DNA of 61,129 nucleotides from JAZDCZ01 sp046757925 (GCA_046757925.1 JBHHZE010000015.1:1-61129); one strand, 5' to 3'. Counted from the stretch's first letter, positions 35,830 to 45,380 are shown. Translations and numbers: made by a program. Notes: a model not told the origin generated them from the letters alone.

Positions 35830-36576
35830 TCAGTCGGATCCGTCCCTGGACCACATCGGGCCTACACATTGACACAGTTCGCGCATGTAACGGACCAATC
35901 CCCAGATGGTCTGGGGCGCAAGCGTATGTCCGAAACCCGGCATCCGATTGCTGCGGTTCATTATGCGCCCGCCGGCAAATACGGCATCGTACAGAACGTC
36001 ATCCGACCGGGTACTCATGTACGCACTGTCGGCGTGTACCACAGGACGTACCGGTAGGTACTGGGCATTCGGACCGTCGCCTTCGCCCGTTACACCGTGA
36101 CAGGGGGCACAGTATTGCTGGTAGGTCGACACCGGATCCGCAGCATCGCTATCCGAACCGGAGGCCTTTGCCTCCACCGCCACCCGACTCTGGGAACTCG
36201 GAGACCCGTTCCCAGAACCGCGCTCTGATAGGTATGCGACAATCAGCTGAAGAGTTTTCTCCGGCATCGGTGTATAGGTCATGATCGTGCCGGGGACAGC
36301 CGTCTTGGGGTCGTGAAGCACGGCCGCAATAAACTCGCGTGTCCGCCGACCTCCCACATCCGACAAGTCGGCACCGATTCGGCCGCCGTCTCCGTCGAGG
36401 CGGTGGCAACCCAGGCAGGACATCCGCTCCCGTATCAGATACTCAGCCTTCTTACGGGCAAACGCCGACAGTGAATCACGCTGGTCCGGCTGGCCGACAC
36501 TCGGAGACTCGGCACCGCCAGCAGCCAGTACCGCCACCCCGACTACCACGGCACCGAGGACGAAGCGGCCGGTCAA
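35830..36576 (-). CDS. Diheme c-type cytochrome
   Basis: The 248-residue exported protein (signal LGAVVVGVAVLAAGG) has two cytochrome c domains: CLGCH with axial Met in TYTPMPE, and CAPCH with axial Met in RMPGFGH. It is periplasmic or membrane-anchored and likely exchanges electrons with the octaheme protein encoded directly after it. The start is TTG, overlapping the previous stop as TTGA, a sign of translational coupling across the three-gene operon. Confidence 0.88.
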   Translation of the reverse strand: MTGRFVLGAVVVGVAVLAAGGAESPSVGQPDQRDSLSAFARKKAEYLIRERMSCLGCHRLDGDGGRIGADLSDVGGRRTREFIAAVLHDPKTAVPGTIMTYTPMPEKTLQLIVAYLSERGSGNGSPSSQSRVAVEAKASGSDSDAADPVSTYQQYCAPCHGVTGEGDGPNAQYLPVRPVVHADSAYMSTRSDDVLYDAVFAGGRIMNRSNRMPGFGHTLAPQTIWGLVRYMRELCQCVGPMWSRDGSD

Positions 36577-36944
36577 CCGCGACGTTGGATGACCTCGATG
36601 ACACCGGCCGGATAACCAGTACCCCAGCGCGTGGTGGCGTCACGGGGAGGAATGAAACGAACCTCCAGCACGGTCTCTATCATAATAGACTGCATTCGGT
36701 CGACATCGCCGGCTCGTACGTTATCTATGAAGAGAGGCGGCAGTCCTCTTCCACCCCGTCTCTGAAGCCACGTAGGCCTGAGGCGACGGACCACGTCATA
36801 CAGGTTGCTCTCCGTGGCTTGGGCAAGTTCTGCGGCGGTGATGACCGTGCGGGACGACGACCTTGGCGTAGTCGTTGACGCCCCGCCTGCGGCACACCCT
36901 GCGAGTACGGCTACGAGTAGGAGCGAAGAGCACTGGCACCTCAT
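36573..36944 (-). CDS. Small TonB-plug-like lipoprotein
   Basis: The 123-residue product has a lipobox (VAVLAGCAAGG, Cys17) and a lone plug-like fold: ELAQATESNLYDVVRRLRP, then LPPLFIDNVRAGDVDRM, and a closing GVIEVIQRRG strand. It resembles the plug parts at 25153 and 50774 but lacks a regulatory domain and Cys pair. It overlaps the diheme cytochrome by four bases and is the first gene of that operon. Confidence 0.7.
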   Translation of the reverse strand: MRCQCSSLLLVAVLAGCAAGGASTTTPRSSSRTVITAAELAQATESNLYDVVRRLRPTWLQRRGGRGLPPLFIDNVRAGDVDRMQSIMIETVLEVRFIPPRDATTRWGTGYPAGVIEVIQRRG

Positions 36945-37073
36945 GAGACCTCCGAACAGACCGCTGTTGGGTCCTTGAAACCATTACCTTGCGCCCGTGA
37001 CGGCAGCGGACGCGGGTAGCCAATCAACGAACCGACACGTATTCTTAACAAGCCAACCTACTGGAGAAAGGCG

Positions 37074-38288
37074 ATGACCGCTACTACGCACGGGACACTA
37101 CTCGTTGCCGTCACTTGCGCCCTCGGAGTTGCCGCATGTTCGGGGGACAGTTCAACAACCACAACCCCAACACCCGTCGCAACACCCTTCGTATCGGTGA
37201 GCAACGGAGTGCTTCACACCTGCGCTCTTACGAACGACGGTAGCGGGTTCTGTTGGGGATGGGGGGAACGTGGGCAGCTTGGTGACGGCAACACTAAGGA
37301 CCGTAGTTCGCCCGTCGCGGTGATTGGTGGTCTCAACTTCAAGACGTTGGAAGCCGGTGGCGGCCACACTTGCGGCCTCACAACATCGGACGAGACCTTC
37401 TGCTGGGGTCTGAACCAGAGTGGACAACTCGGTATCGGCACCACCGTTAACATAAGCCAACCTACGAAAATCTCAGGGACAGTCACTTTCACCCAAATAA
37501 GCGCGGGTGCCACCGAAACGTGCGGCCTGACCGTATCGGGAAGTGCGTTCTGCTGGGGATTCAACGGCAGCGGTCAACTGGGTGATGGAACGACTACGGA
37601 CAAGCAGACTCCAGTCGCTGTATTGGGAGGGCTCAAGTTCGCTTCAATCAGCGCGGGGAATTTCCACACGTGCGCCTTGACCGACGCGGGTGAGGCCTAC
37701 TGTTGGGGTAGGAACACCTCCGGACAGCTAGGGGACGGTACTAACACCAACACAACTGAACCTGTTCCGGTGGCGGGTGGCGTAGTCTTCAAGAAGATTG
37801 AAACCGGCCTCCAGCACACCTGCGGCATTGCGATCAATGGTGATGCGTATTGCTGGGGGAAAAACTCCTTTGGACAACTGGGAGACGGGACTACCGGGGG
37901 TGCCCTCCTGCCCAAACGCATACTTGCCGGCATGAGCTTTGTGGATATCAGCGCCGGCGGTTCTTACTCGTGTGCTGTCACCAACACTGGTGCAGGCTGG
38001 TGTTGGGGAATCAACCAACTGGGCGAGTTGGGATCAAATGCGGGCGTAGTCTGCACAGATCCGTCCGATCCAACAGGCGCGACTCAATTCGCCTGCAGCC
38101 CGCAGCCGGTTGAAGTTGATGGAGGCCTGGTGCTGGTCGCTATCAGCGTCAACACACAACACACATGCGGGCTCACCCAAAGTGACGGCGTGTGGTGCTG
38201 GGGTTTGGGAGACCGTGGGCAGCTCGGCAATGGCAAGAGCGGCAATGTTGTGAGCTTCGTACCGTTACGTGTCTTGGGCCAGTCCTAA
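37074..38288 (+). CDS. RCC1-repeat lipoprotein (seven-bladed propeller)
   Basis: A lipoprotein signal (LGVAACSGD) and a Thr-rich linker lead to seven RCC1 repeats of ~50 residues, each with the pattern HTCxLT...xxCWGxNxxGQLGDG. Seven repeats make a closed beta propeller. Every blade carries two Cys in the same places, so one disulfide per blade is likely, as suits an extracellular protein. These propellers usually bind proteins; the ligand is unknown. ggagaaagg precedes the start. Confidence 0.9.
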   Translation: MTATTHGTLLVAVTCALGVAACSGDSSTTTTPTPVATPFVSVSNGVLHTCALTNDGSGFCWGWGERGQLGDGNTKDRSSPVAVIGGLNFKTLEAGGGHTCGLTTSDETFCWGLNQSGQLGIGTTVNISQPTKISGTVTFTQISAGATETCGLTVSGSAFCWGFNGSGQLGDGTTTDKQTPVAVLGGLKFASISAGNFHTCALTDAGEAYCWGRNTSGQLGDGTNTNTTEPVPVAGGVVFKKIETGLQHTCGIAINGDAYCWGKNSFGQLGDGTTGGALLPKRILAGMSFVDISAGGSYSCAVTNTGAGWCWGINQLGELGSNAGVVCTDPSDPTGATQFACSPQPVEVDGGLVLVAISVNTQHTCGLTQSDGVWCWGLGDRGQLGNGKSGNVVSFVPLRVLGQS

Positions 38289-38349
38289 AAGGTGGGAAGC
38301 TCAAACACCGAAGCTTCAGTGTAGAAGTAACCGGCTGTACCGCGACAAC

Positions 38350-40086
38350 TTAGAACACCCACGTCGCAATTGCACCGACTGCTACGTACCGGTAGTTCGT
38401 ATCCCCGGTTGCGAACGTCGATGCGCCGGAGCGAGAGTAGATCACCTTGAATCCCAGGTCCCGGCCGGGCGCGATGGCGTAGGTCACACGTCCGTCCAAT
38501 CCGACCGCGCCATCCAACGACCCACCGGATCCGATCTGCTGCAGTCCGGGCGCAACCTCCAAGACGACCCGCCAAGCAGTGAAGTCGTGCCGCCAGCGGA
38601 CCGGCGCCTCAATGAGCATATAGAAGTCCGGGTCAAAGTATCCATCATTGATGTCGCGTTCGTATCCGAAGGCGCGGAACCGCCCGCCCACATCCCAGTT
38701 GGCCGTGATTTCACGGTTCACCGAGAACCTTCCAAGCGTACGACTGTTGTCTTGCGTGCCCGACAAACTTGCACCCGCAATCTCCGCGGTAAGGACCCAG
38801 CCGGTACCCGGTCGTGCTCCGGCGACAGCGACGAACTCGGCGATCGAGACACCACGCTCAATCAGCAGGGCCGTGGCGTCGACAGGGGCACGTCGGTAAG
38901 TAACAGAACCGTTTAACCCGTACTTACGAGGCGTCGCAATGCTGGCAAACCCGTTGAAGAAAGTCCGGCCCGTAACGCCGTTCGATCCACTGGCTCCGAC
39001 GCCTCCGCTCAGGCTCCAACCCGGAACGAGATAGCCGGAGATGCTAACGGTGGCACCTCGGGCCCTCCGGTCAGGGACTCCTACGGGAAATTCCGCTTGC
39101 CGCAGGTAGCCGTCGAACGCCACAGCAAGCCGCTGGTGCGGGTGCCAACCGGTTCTCAACTGGAACGTGGTCATGTCGTTGCCGTCGGAGTCGTTCTCAC
39201 GAGTGATCGCGGCCCGGGCGCGGGGCCCAAGCAACGAGTGGAGTTCCCGTTTCTCATCTCCTACCGCACCGTCCGCCGTCGGCTCGGACATCCTTTGCGC
39301 AACTTCAAATGCCTCGGGGACCCGGCCCTGCCAGCGGAGCGTCTGGGACAGACCCGCCACTGCGTCGAGGTCGCTGGAGTCCAACCCAATAGCCCGACGC
39401 CACATCCCTTCGGCCGCAACTAGATTACCCATCCACGCAGTAGTCCGCGCCAGACCACGCAAGGCTGCGGCATTGGTCGAGTCTTTGCGTAACATCCCGC
39501 GGTAGATGGCTCGAGATGAGTCCAACTCCCCCGACCAACCCAACGCCCGCGCCAGCCCAAGTTGCGCACGTCGCCTTACCGCACCGGGGTTGGGGGCCAG
39601 GCCGAGCAGCTTGTGATACGTATTCAACGCAACCCCCGTTTGACCGGACCACGATGCCACCTGCGCTCGCACTTCGAGCACATCCATGCGCCTCGGATTG
39701 TCTTGCAATAAGGAGTCGAGCACCGTGAGGCTGCCATCGAAGTCACCCCGCCAAGCCATGACGCGGGCGCGATCTACCCTCACCTCGACGTTGTTGGGTT
39801 CGACGGCCGCCAGTTGCTCTAGCAGGGCAATCCCTTCGCCATACCTATGATTCCAAGCGAAGATCATACCCATACGGTACAGAGCCTGGGGGTCGCTCGA
39901 GTCGGCCGCCAGCCGCCTGGCATAGAGGCGTTCCGCCGTCGCAAGATCCCTACGACCCCAGGCGGCGTCTGCTGGATCTCCCTGTGGCGCGGCCGCCCAA
40001 CCACTCGACGCGAGCCCCAGCCCAAACAAGACCGCTGTCCACCATGGCCGGATCCTCGTCGAGGATGGTATGCGATATGCAGTCAT
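38350..40086 (-). CDS. TPR plus YaiO-type outer-membrane beta-barrel protein
   Basis: The 578-residue exported protein (signal ending GWAAAPQG) has TPRs in its first ~270 residues (YRMGMIFAWNHRYGEGIALL, VAGLSQTLRWQGRVPEAFEV) and a YaiO-like barrel of ~16 strands in the rest, ending YVAVGAIATWVF. TPR-plus-barrel proteins such as PgaA and BcsC export polysaccharides. On the same strand upstream lie a processive glycosyltransferase and a HEAT protein, but a lipoprotein gene on the other strand separates them. Confidence 0.82.
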   Translation of the reverse strand: MTAYRIPSSTRIRPWWTAVLFGLGLASSGWAAAPQGDPADAAWGRRDLATAERLYARRLAADSSDPQALYRMGMIFAWNHRYGEGIALLEQLAAVEPNNVEVRVDRARVMAWRGDFDGSLTVLDSLLQDNPRRMDVLEVRAQVASWSGQTGVALNTYHKLLGLAPNPGAVRRRAQLGLARALGWSGELDSSRAIYRGMLRKDSTNAAALRGLARTTAWMGNLVAAEGMWRRAIGLDSSDLDAVAGLSQTLRWQGRVPEAFEVAQRMSEPTADGAVGDEKRELHSLLGPRARAAITRENDSDGNDMTTFQLRTGWHPHQRLAVAFDGYLRQAEFPVGVPDRRARGATVSISGYLVPGWSLSGGVGASGSNGVTGRTFFNGFASIATPRKYGLNGSVTYRRAPVDATALLIERGVSIAEFVAVAGARPGTGWVLTAEIAGASLSGTQDNSRTLGRFSVNREITANWDVGGRFRAFGYERDINDGYFDPDFYMLIEAPVRWRHDFTAWRVVLEVAPGLQQIGSGGSLDGAVGLDGRVTYAIAPGRDLGFKVIYSRSGASTFATGDTNYRYVAVGAIATWVF

Positions 40087-40251
40087 ATTACAGCGTGTAG
40101 CATCAACACGGCTTCATCAATTGGGTCGGCAGGATGGAGCTGTAAGCATACCTGCGAGTCCGCCCCCGGGAAAGCCTATCAGGTAGCCTGTTGCAGAACG
40201 GACCCGGATGTATATTCCGGTCCCGGGAGTGAGGCACACGAGGCACTTGCA

Positions 40252-41661
40252 ATGACAAACTCCGGCAACAACAAAGCTCCAATCTCGAAGAGGCTGTTAA
40301 TACTGTCTCTCTCAGCACTGACGGTAGGGTGTGTCGAAACCAACTTGACACAGCCGGGTGCGGACTCCAATCCCATAGTTGTCAACGAACAGGAAGCGCA
40401 CTTGGTCGTTCAGAACGACGCGAGTTCATTGCGCAACCGCGTAACAAATTATGGAGGGGGACAACAACTCGCGATAGTGCCCATCGCCAACGGTGCCGCA
40501 CCGAATGCTGCACCCAGCACCCGAGGCGACGACGACGAAGATGATATCCGACTGCTGCTCGTGGCAGACGTCTCCGCTCCCGTGGTGAACGGCATTACGC
40601 TTCAAGCCACTCACGTAGTCGTCCGAGGCGACAGGGCCCTGGTCTCTTATAATGTACAGGGAGCTGAAAGGGCGGGCGGAGTCGACGTGTTCGATGTTTC
40701 GCATTCGGGCGATGTAACTCTTGTTTCCGAGGCCTTGTTTTCCGATACCGATGTCGGTGCCCTGGACCTGCACGAGCGGCAGTTGTTCCTGGCTACCTCC
40801 ACCAGTGACCCGGCGTTCGATTCGCCGGCCGTGCTGGAGGTCATCCGCATGGAAGCGGGTATGCTCACCGACCAAACGCGGAGGGTTGATCTCCCCAGTT
40901 TTGCCGGGACCGGGGTCGCTGCGCACGGCAACTCGGTGTTCGTAACGTCTGGCACCGGTGGTCCCCTCGAGGGTGGACTCACCTCGTTGGATCAGAACAC
41001 CCTCGAACTCAACTTCTTCGCTGAAATTGTCGACGCCCGCGCCGTGGACATTCATGGCAGCGAGGTGGTGGCGATGCGCGGTACACCCGGCAAGCTGCTC
41101 ATCTTCGATACGCGGTCGGGCGCGTTGAAACGGTTATTTGCCACAGGTGGTGCGAACATTCCCGAATCGAAGTCTACGGTACAGGTCGCTCGTGGACTCA
41201 TTTTCTACGCTGCGGGGGATGAGGGATTGCGAGTGGTAGATTTCAAGAAGGGCACTATCGTTGCCGAACTCCCCGTACCGAGCATCGATGGAGTAGATCC
41301 GGCCGATGCCGTCACCAACGCGGCTTCGATTCACGGCAACCTGGTGTTCTTGGCAAACGGTGGCGCGGGCCTGTTCGTGGCACGTGCCAACAAGGATCTC
41401 GACGACGACGAGGGGGAGGACGACAACGGCAGCGGGGGTGGAAAGAACAAGTCGTTTGCAATCGAGATATTGGGACGTGTCGAATTTCCCGAGGGGGAGT
41501 CGGCCAACTTCGCGGGCGGTCGGGGCGATTTGTTGTTCGTCGCCACGGGGCGGGGAGGCCTCAAGATCATCAGAATCGCAAAGGACAAGTTGAACGACGA
41601 CAAGGGCGACGACGACGATGATAGCGATGACGACAATGATAATGAAAACGACGGCAACTAG
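40252..41661 (+). CDS. LVIVD-like beta-propeller lipoprotein with acidic Asp/Glu tail
   Basis: From ATG 40252 (gagg upstream) the 469-residue protein has a lipobox (LTVGCVET), then propeller blades of the LVIVD kind (ALVSYNVQGAERAGGVDVFD, GLRVVDFKKGTIVAELPVP, GGLKIIRIAKD). An internal acidic loop (DLDDDEGEDD) and a tail of ~20 mostly Asp/Asn/Glu residues could bind Ca. It sits between the polysaccharide genes on the opposite strand. Its stop and that of the glycosyltransferase share the palindrome ctag. Confidence 0.8.
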   Translation: MTNSGNNKAPISKRLLILSLSALTVGCVETNLTQPGADSNPIVVNEQEAHLVVQNDASSLRNRVTNYGGGQQLAIVPIANGAAPNAAPSTRGDDDEDDIRLLLVADVSAPVVNGITLQATHVVVRGDRALVSYNVQGAERAGGVDVFDVSHSGDVTLVSEALFSDTDVGALDLHERQLFLATSTSDPAFDSPAVLEVIRMEAGMLTDQTRRVDLPSFAGTGVAAHGNSVFVTSGTGGPLEGGLTSLDQNTLELNFFAEIVDARAVDIHGSEVVAMRGTPGKLLIFDTRSGALKRLFATGGANIPESKSTVQVARGLIFYAAGDEGLRVVDFKKGTIVAELPVPSIDGVDPADAVTNAASIHGNLVFLANGGAGLFVARANKDLDDDEGEDDNGSGGGKNKSFAIEILGRVEFPEGESANFAGGRGDLLFVATGRGGLKIIRIAKDKLNDDKGDDDDDSDDDNDNENDGN

Positions 41662-43064
41662 GATTCGAACCCCTCCCGGCGCATCTCACCCCAGTGCTTG
41701 AAACCCCATAAAGCATTCCAGAACCCCTTGAGTCGCCAAAAAACAGTGATCTGCCGGTAGCCGAACGGTTCCACCAGTGAATACCACACCAACCGAAGTA
41801 GATCCGAAAAGCGGCGGTACACGCTGAATGTAGTTTCCTCCAAGATCACCGCGGAGAGGCTGAGGATCACCTGATATCCCAGCGCCACGGCAAGGAAGAG
41901 CAACGCGTATTGCAAACTGAGTATCCCCAGCGCCATTCCCGTAATGGTGAGCAGATACCCCACGACCTCGGCTACCGGCGCCAGCATTTCACCGAAGAAA
42001 AAGAATGGCATGGTCACCAGACCGACCCGCCCGAACTTGGGATTGAGAAGCAGTCTCAGGTGGCCCGCCATAGTAACGATCAGGCCGCGGTGCCACCTCT
42101 CACGTTGGCGCCCGTGTGTCCGAAGATCTGACGGCACTTCAGTCCACGCTACCGGATCTGGTACGAAGGGGATGTCGTATGGAACACCTTCCCTGCGCAG
42201 GTGCTCGTGCAATCGTACCACGAGATCGAGATCTTCGACCACGTTACCGGAGGTGTATCCTCCGATGTCCAGGAGGTAATGCCGCTGGAACAGACCGAAA
42301 GCCCCCGATATGATGAGGTTGCCCCCCATTTTGTTCCAACCGAGCCGTCCGAACAGAAACGCTCTGAGGTATTCCGGTACCTGCACCGCAGATAGGAACT
42401 GGCGTGGCACTCGCGGCTCGACCACGTGGGCATGTTCGATCCGGCATCCGTTGGCAACACGGATCGACCCACCGGCCGCCGCCACGTGCTCGCCCAACAG
42501 GAATGGACGCACGAGTCGCAGGAGAGCATCTCGCGCAACCAACGTGTCGGCATCCACCGCCACCACCAACGGATACCGCGCGGAGCTTACCGCCGCGTTC
42601 AGCGAGTCGGCCTTGCCGCCGTTTTCCTTGTCGATCACGAGCAGCTGACTCCGTGTGCGCGATCGATAGAACGCTCGGATCGGTTGCGTTTTGATTCTTC
42701 GAGGAAAGGCAGGAGGTACCTCGTAGAGATCAAAGCTATCACGCAGTCTGCGCATCGTCTTGTCATCCGATCCGTCGTTTACCACGATGACTTCGTGTTG
42801 CGGATACTCGAGCGCCAGTTGGGCCGCCACACTTTCTGTAATGCTCGCCTCCATGTTGTGCGCCGGGATGACGATCGAGATCGGCGGCAGCGCCTCCGAT
42901 CCCACCAGCGCTTTGAGATCCTCCAGGCGCATGATGTTCCAATGCTTCCAGATTTCAGGCACGGAGAGCAGGAGCAACAGTGCGTAGAAGGAGTTGACTG
43001 CAAGGAAATACCAGATGACCGCGTGATCGGCTGTTACAACCAGGGAGACGAACAGATCGTACAT
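41658..43064 (-). CDS. Processive family-2 glycosyltransferase, BcsA/PgaC-like
   Basis: The 468-residue protein has an N-terminal membrane span, a GT2 domain with VIPAHNMEASI, VVNDGSDD, VVAVDAD (DxD), NVVEDLDL (ED base) and QRERW (QxxRW, the mark of processive synthases), then several C-terminal membrane spans. It likely polymerises a sugar from a nucleotide donor and passes it through the inner membrane. ATG 43064 is used; the longer frame adds a tail with no family match. It follows the HEAT gene by four bases. Confidence 0.9.
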   Translation of the reverse strand: MYDLFVSLVVTADHAVIWYFLAVNSFYALLLLLSVPEIWKHWNIMRLEDLKALVGSEALPPISIVIPAHNMEASITESVAAQLALEYPQHEVIVVNDGSDDKTMRRLRDSFDLYEVPPAFPRRIKTQPIRAFYRSRTRSQLLVIDKENGGKADSLNAAVSSARYPLVVAVDADTLVARDALLRLVRPFLLGEHVAAAGGSIRVANGCRIEHAHVVEPRVPRQFLSAVQVPEYLRAFLFGRLGWNKMGGNLIISGAFGLFQRHYLLDIGGYTSGNVVEDLDLVVRLHEHLRREGVPYDIPFVPDPVAWTEVPSDLRTHGRQRERWHRGLIVTMAGHLRLLLNPKFGRVGLVTMPFFFFGEMLAPVAEVVGYLLTITGMALGILSLQYALLFLAVALGYQVILSLSAVILEETTFSVYRRFSDLLRLVWYSLVEPFGYRQITVFWRLKGFWNALWGFKHWGEMRREGFES

Positions 43065-43068
43065 CCGG

Positions 43069-44130
43069 TTACGCCGAGTAGTCCTGCACTGCAGCGTCAG
43101 TAAGCCGCAATACATAGGTAGCCATCTCGCTCGCGTAGCGATCGTCGCTCGCAGCCACCGAATCGAGATCTTGGACGCCCTGTGCACCTAGTCGCCGCAG
43201 CGCAACCGCGGCCCGGAGCCGCACCCACCAATTGGAATCGTATATTGCTTGGCTAAGCGCCCCTGACGAGCGCCCATCGCCGATCATGCCGAGCGCCGTC
43301 GCCGCGCGCGTCCGAACTTCCCATACCTCATCGCTGAGCAATCCTTCCAGTACGGTACGGGCACACTTGTCACCGTAGTGGCCTAGCGCCCGTGCTACCG
43401 CCCCGCGTACGCTCTTGTCCTCGTGCTCGGCCAAGGACAACACGTGGTTTTGCAGCTCGGGCGCAGCCAGTGTGCCGGCTAACCTGACCAGGTCACATAG
43501 TTCAAACACCGATCGAGGAGCCGACAGCCGGCGTTGCAACACGGGGACCAGCGGTGACCCGACGGCGACCAGTTTATCGAACATGTACTGTCGCACCACC
43601 CTCCGGGCACCGACGGCTTGGCCGAGCACGGCATCCAGCAGGTCTGGATCGTGGAGACGTGATGCAATGGAGATCGCTGCAAGTTGGACGGCCGCGTGGC
43701 TGTCTCCAATCAACTGTCGTGCGGTCCCGACATCCTTGTCAGTACCCACGAGCGCGAGCGCTCTTGCCCCCATGAGGCGGCGCCACCAAAAGCGTGACGT
43801 GACGAAGCGAGTAGTAACTGTCAGATACCAGTGAGATTGCCTGACGGCCTGCGAGACAGAGCCCCAACAAGCGGCGCTTACTGTGGTGGCGTATTGCTGC
43901 AACACGACAGTCACGTTGTCCCTTCCGCACCTATCGATTTCTCCTGCCAGGTCCCCGTGTGGCCGTCTACCATCCACAACCTCCCGGATTGCACGACCCA
44001 ACTGTAGCCGTTCGAGTTCCCGCTGGACTACTCGGATCGAGTCACGCCAGCGCCGGAAAATCAAGAACACGAACGTAGTAACGAGGAAGGCACCCTGTCC
44101 CACAGCGAGCACAAAAAGAAGAGTACGCAT
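43069..44130 (-). CDS. Membrane-anchored HEAT-repeat protein
   Basis: One N-terminal membrane span (LFVLAVGQGAFLVTTFVFLI) is followed by HEAT repeats, clearest in the C-terminal half (VRGAVARALGHYGDKCARTV, VRTRAATALGMIGDGRSSGA, VRLRAAVALRRLGAQG). HEAT solenoids hold partners; with the synthase gene four bases downstream it probably regulates or assembles the polysaccharide synthase. Confidence 0.85.
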   Translation of the reverse strand: MRTLLFVLAVGQGAFLVTTFVFLIFRRWRDSIRVVQRELERLQLGRAIREVVDGRRPHGDLAGEIDRCGRDNVTVVLQQYATTVSAACWGSVSQAVRQSHWYLTVTTRFVTSRFWWRRLMGARALALVGTDKDVGTARQLIGDSHAAVQLAAISIASRLHDPDLLDAVLGQAVGARRVVRQYMFDKLVAVGSPLVPVLQRRLSAPRSVFELCDLVRLAGTLAAPELQNHVLSLAEHEDKSVRGAVARALGHYGDKCARTVLEGLLSDEVWEVRTRAATALGMIGDGRSSGALSQAIYDSNWWVRLRAAVALRRLGAQGVQDLDSVAASDDRYASEMATYVLRLTDAAVQDYSA

Positions 44131-44389
44131 ACGAGACGGCTAGCAGCGCAACTTCAAGAAGCCACTCAGGGCGCGGGCACGAAGGGTCAAGCATGCCGGA
44201 TCTGTCACGGCTCACCTCAGCAAAGATGTTTCGGCATGGTTGTTCGGCGAATCCACAGTGCCGAGCAAGCGAAGATTTGCAATGCGCCGGGAAAGATGCA
44301 CGCCCGTGCCCCGGAGCGCGAGAGGCTCCGGGTTCCTACACTCAGTTCCTCAGGCTACTTTGTCTGCTCCAACAACCACAGGAAAACCG

Positions 44390-44893
44390 ATGGCAGGAGT
44401 ATCATCGTTCGATATTTCGACAGGAGCAGATCTCCAGGAAGTGGATAATGCCGTTAACCAGGCGCGGAAGGAGATCGCCCAGCGCTACGATTTCAAAGGC
44501 ACGCGCTGCACCATCGACTACGACCGCAAGAGCGCGTCAATCACATTGGAAGCCGACGACGACTACCGCCTCAAGGCACTCTGGGATGTTCTGCACTCGA
44601 AGTTGGTACGACGCAAGGTGCCGACTAAGAACGTGACTGTCAGCGACCCCGAACCGGCCGCCGGTGCGCGGGTGAGACAGCGCGTCGCGTTGCAGCAGGG
44701 CATCCCAGCCGACACCGCGCGGAAGATCGTCAAGGACATCAAGGATCAGAAAATGAAGAAAGTGCAGGCGGCAATTCAGGGAGATGAGGTGCGGGTGTCG
44801 TCACCCTCGCGCGATTCTCTTCAGGCCGTAATTGAATTCCTGCGGGGCCAAGACTACGGCGTAGAGCTGCAGGTCGGGAATTATCGGGGGTAA
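44390..44893 (+). CDS. YajQ-family nucleotide/c-di-GMP-binding protein
   Basis: The 167 residues match YajQ along their length: SSFDISTGADLQEVDNAVNQ, EIAQRYDFKGT, VPTKNVTVSDPEPA, ARKIVKDIKDQKMKKVQAAI, QGDEVRVSSPSRD. YajQ binds c-di-GMP in some species and small RNA or nucleotides in others. ATG 44390 has agga seven bases upstream and gives the normal length. Its closeness to the polysaccharide genes may be chance. The upstream 259 bases hold no gene I can support. Confidence 0.93.
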   Translation: MAGVSSFDISTGADLQEVDNAVNQARKEIAQRYDFKGTRCTIDYDRKSASITLEADDDYRLKALWDVLHSKLVRRKVPTKNVTVSDPEPAAGARVRQRVALQQGIPADTARKIVKDIKDQKMKKVQAAIQGDEVRVSSPSRDSLQAVIEFLRGQDYGVELQVGNYRG

Positions 44894-44898
44894 GGCGT

Positions 44899-45345
44899 TC
44901 AGACCCTGGGATCCCCCCCAGCACCGACGAATGTCGATTCGACCGCCCACACCCCCGGTCCACCGAAGGCAATGCATACCAGCCCGCCAATGAGTGCCAC
45001 ATGATACTCGAATCCATAGGCCAGTGGCACATTCGGGACCGATACGATGAAGAACCCCTGTTGCAGATGAAACATCAACACGACGACCACCATCTCGCAT
45101 GCCAGAACCAGCGCCGCCAACCGCGCGTACAGCCCGGCCAGCAGGGCAATGCCACCAAAGAATTCGACCAACGTTACGAATAGCAGCAACCAGTCGGGAA
45201 GCGTCATTCCCACCATTCCGAGTATCTCGCGCATGAACGATTCGCGTCCGCCGATCAGATTCATTCCTCCGTGCAACAAGAAGATCAAGCCGATAGCGAC
45301 CCGCAGCACGAGCAATCCAACCTCGGGTCTGTTCCACTTCGTCAT
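44899..45345 (-). CDS. DoxX-family membrane protein
   Basis: The 148-residue protein has four membrane spans in DoxX order: VLRVAIGLIFLLHGGMNLIG, WLLLFVTLVEFFGGIALLAG, LALVLACEMVVVVLMFHL and a last span after YGFEYHVALIGG. DoxX proteins act with quinol or thiol redox partners. A c-type cytochrome gene lies 35 bases upstream in the same operon, which supports a redox role. Confidence 0.9.
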   Translation of the reverse strand: MTKWNRPEVGLLVLRVAIGLIFLLHGGMNLIGGRESFMREILGMVGMTLPDWLLLFVTLVEFFGGIALLAGLYARLAALVLACEMVVVVLMFHLQQGFFIVSVPNVPLAYGFEYHVALIGGLVCIAFGGPGVWAVESTFVGAGGDPRV

Positions 45346-45380
45346 CGTACTAACCTCCGTCTCGGGTCAAGACCTGACAC

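Noticed and set aside
37190..38270. Tandem repeats as a CRISPR or satellite array
   Set aside because: The repeats are protein-level RCC1 blades of ~150 bases with diverged DNA.
39847..40251. N-terminal extension of the propeller lipoprotein
   Set aside because: It overlaps the YaiO-type gene, lacks a signal and precedes a clear lipoprotein start with a ribosome site at 40252.
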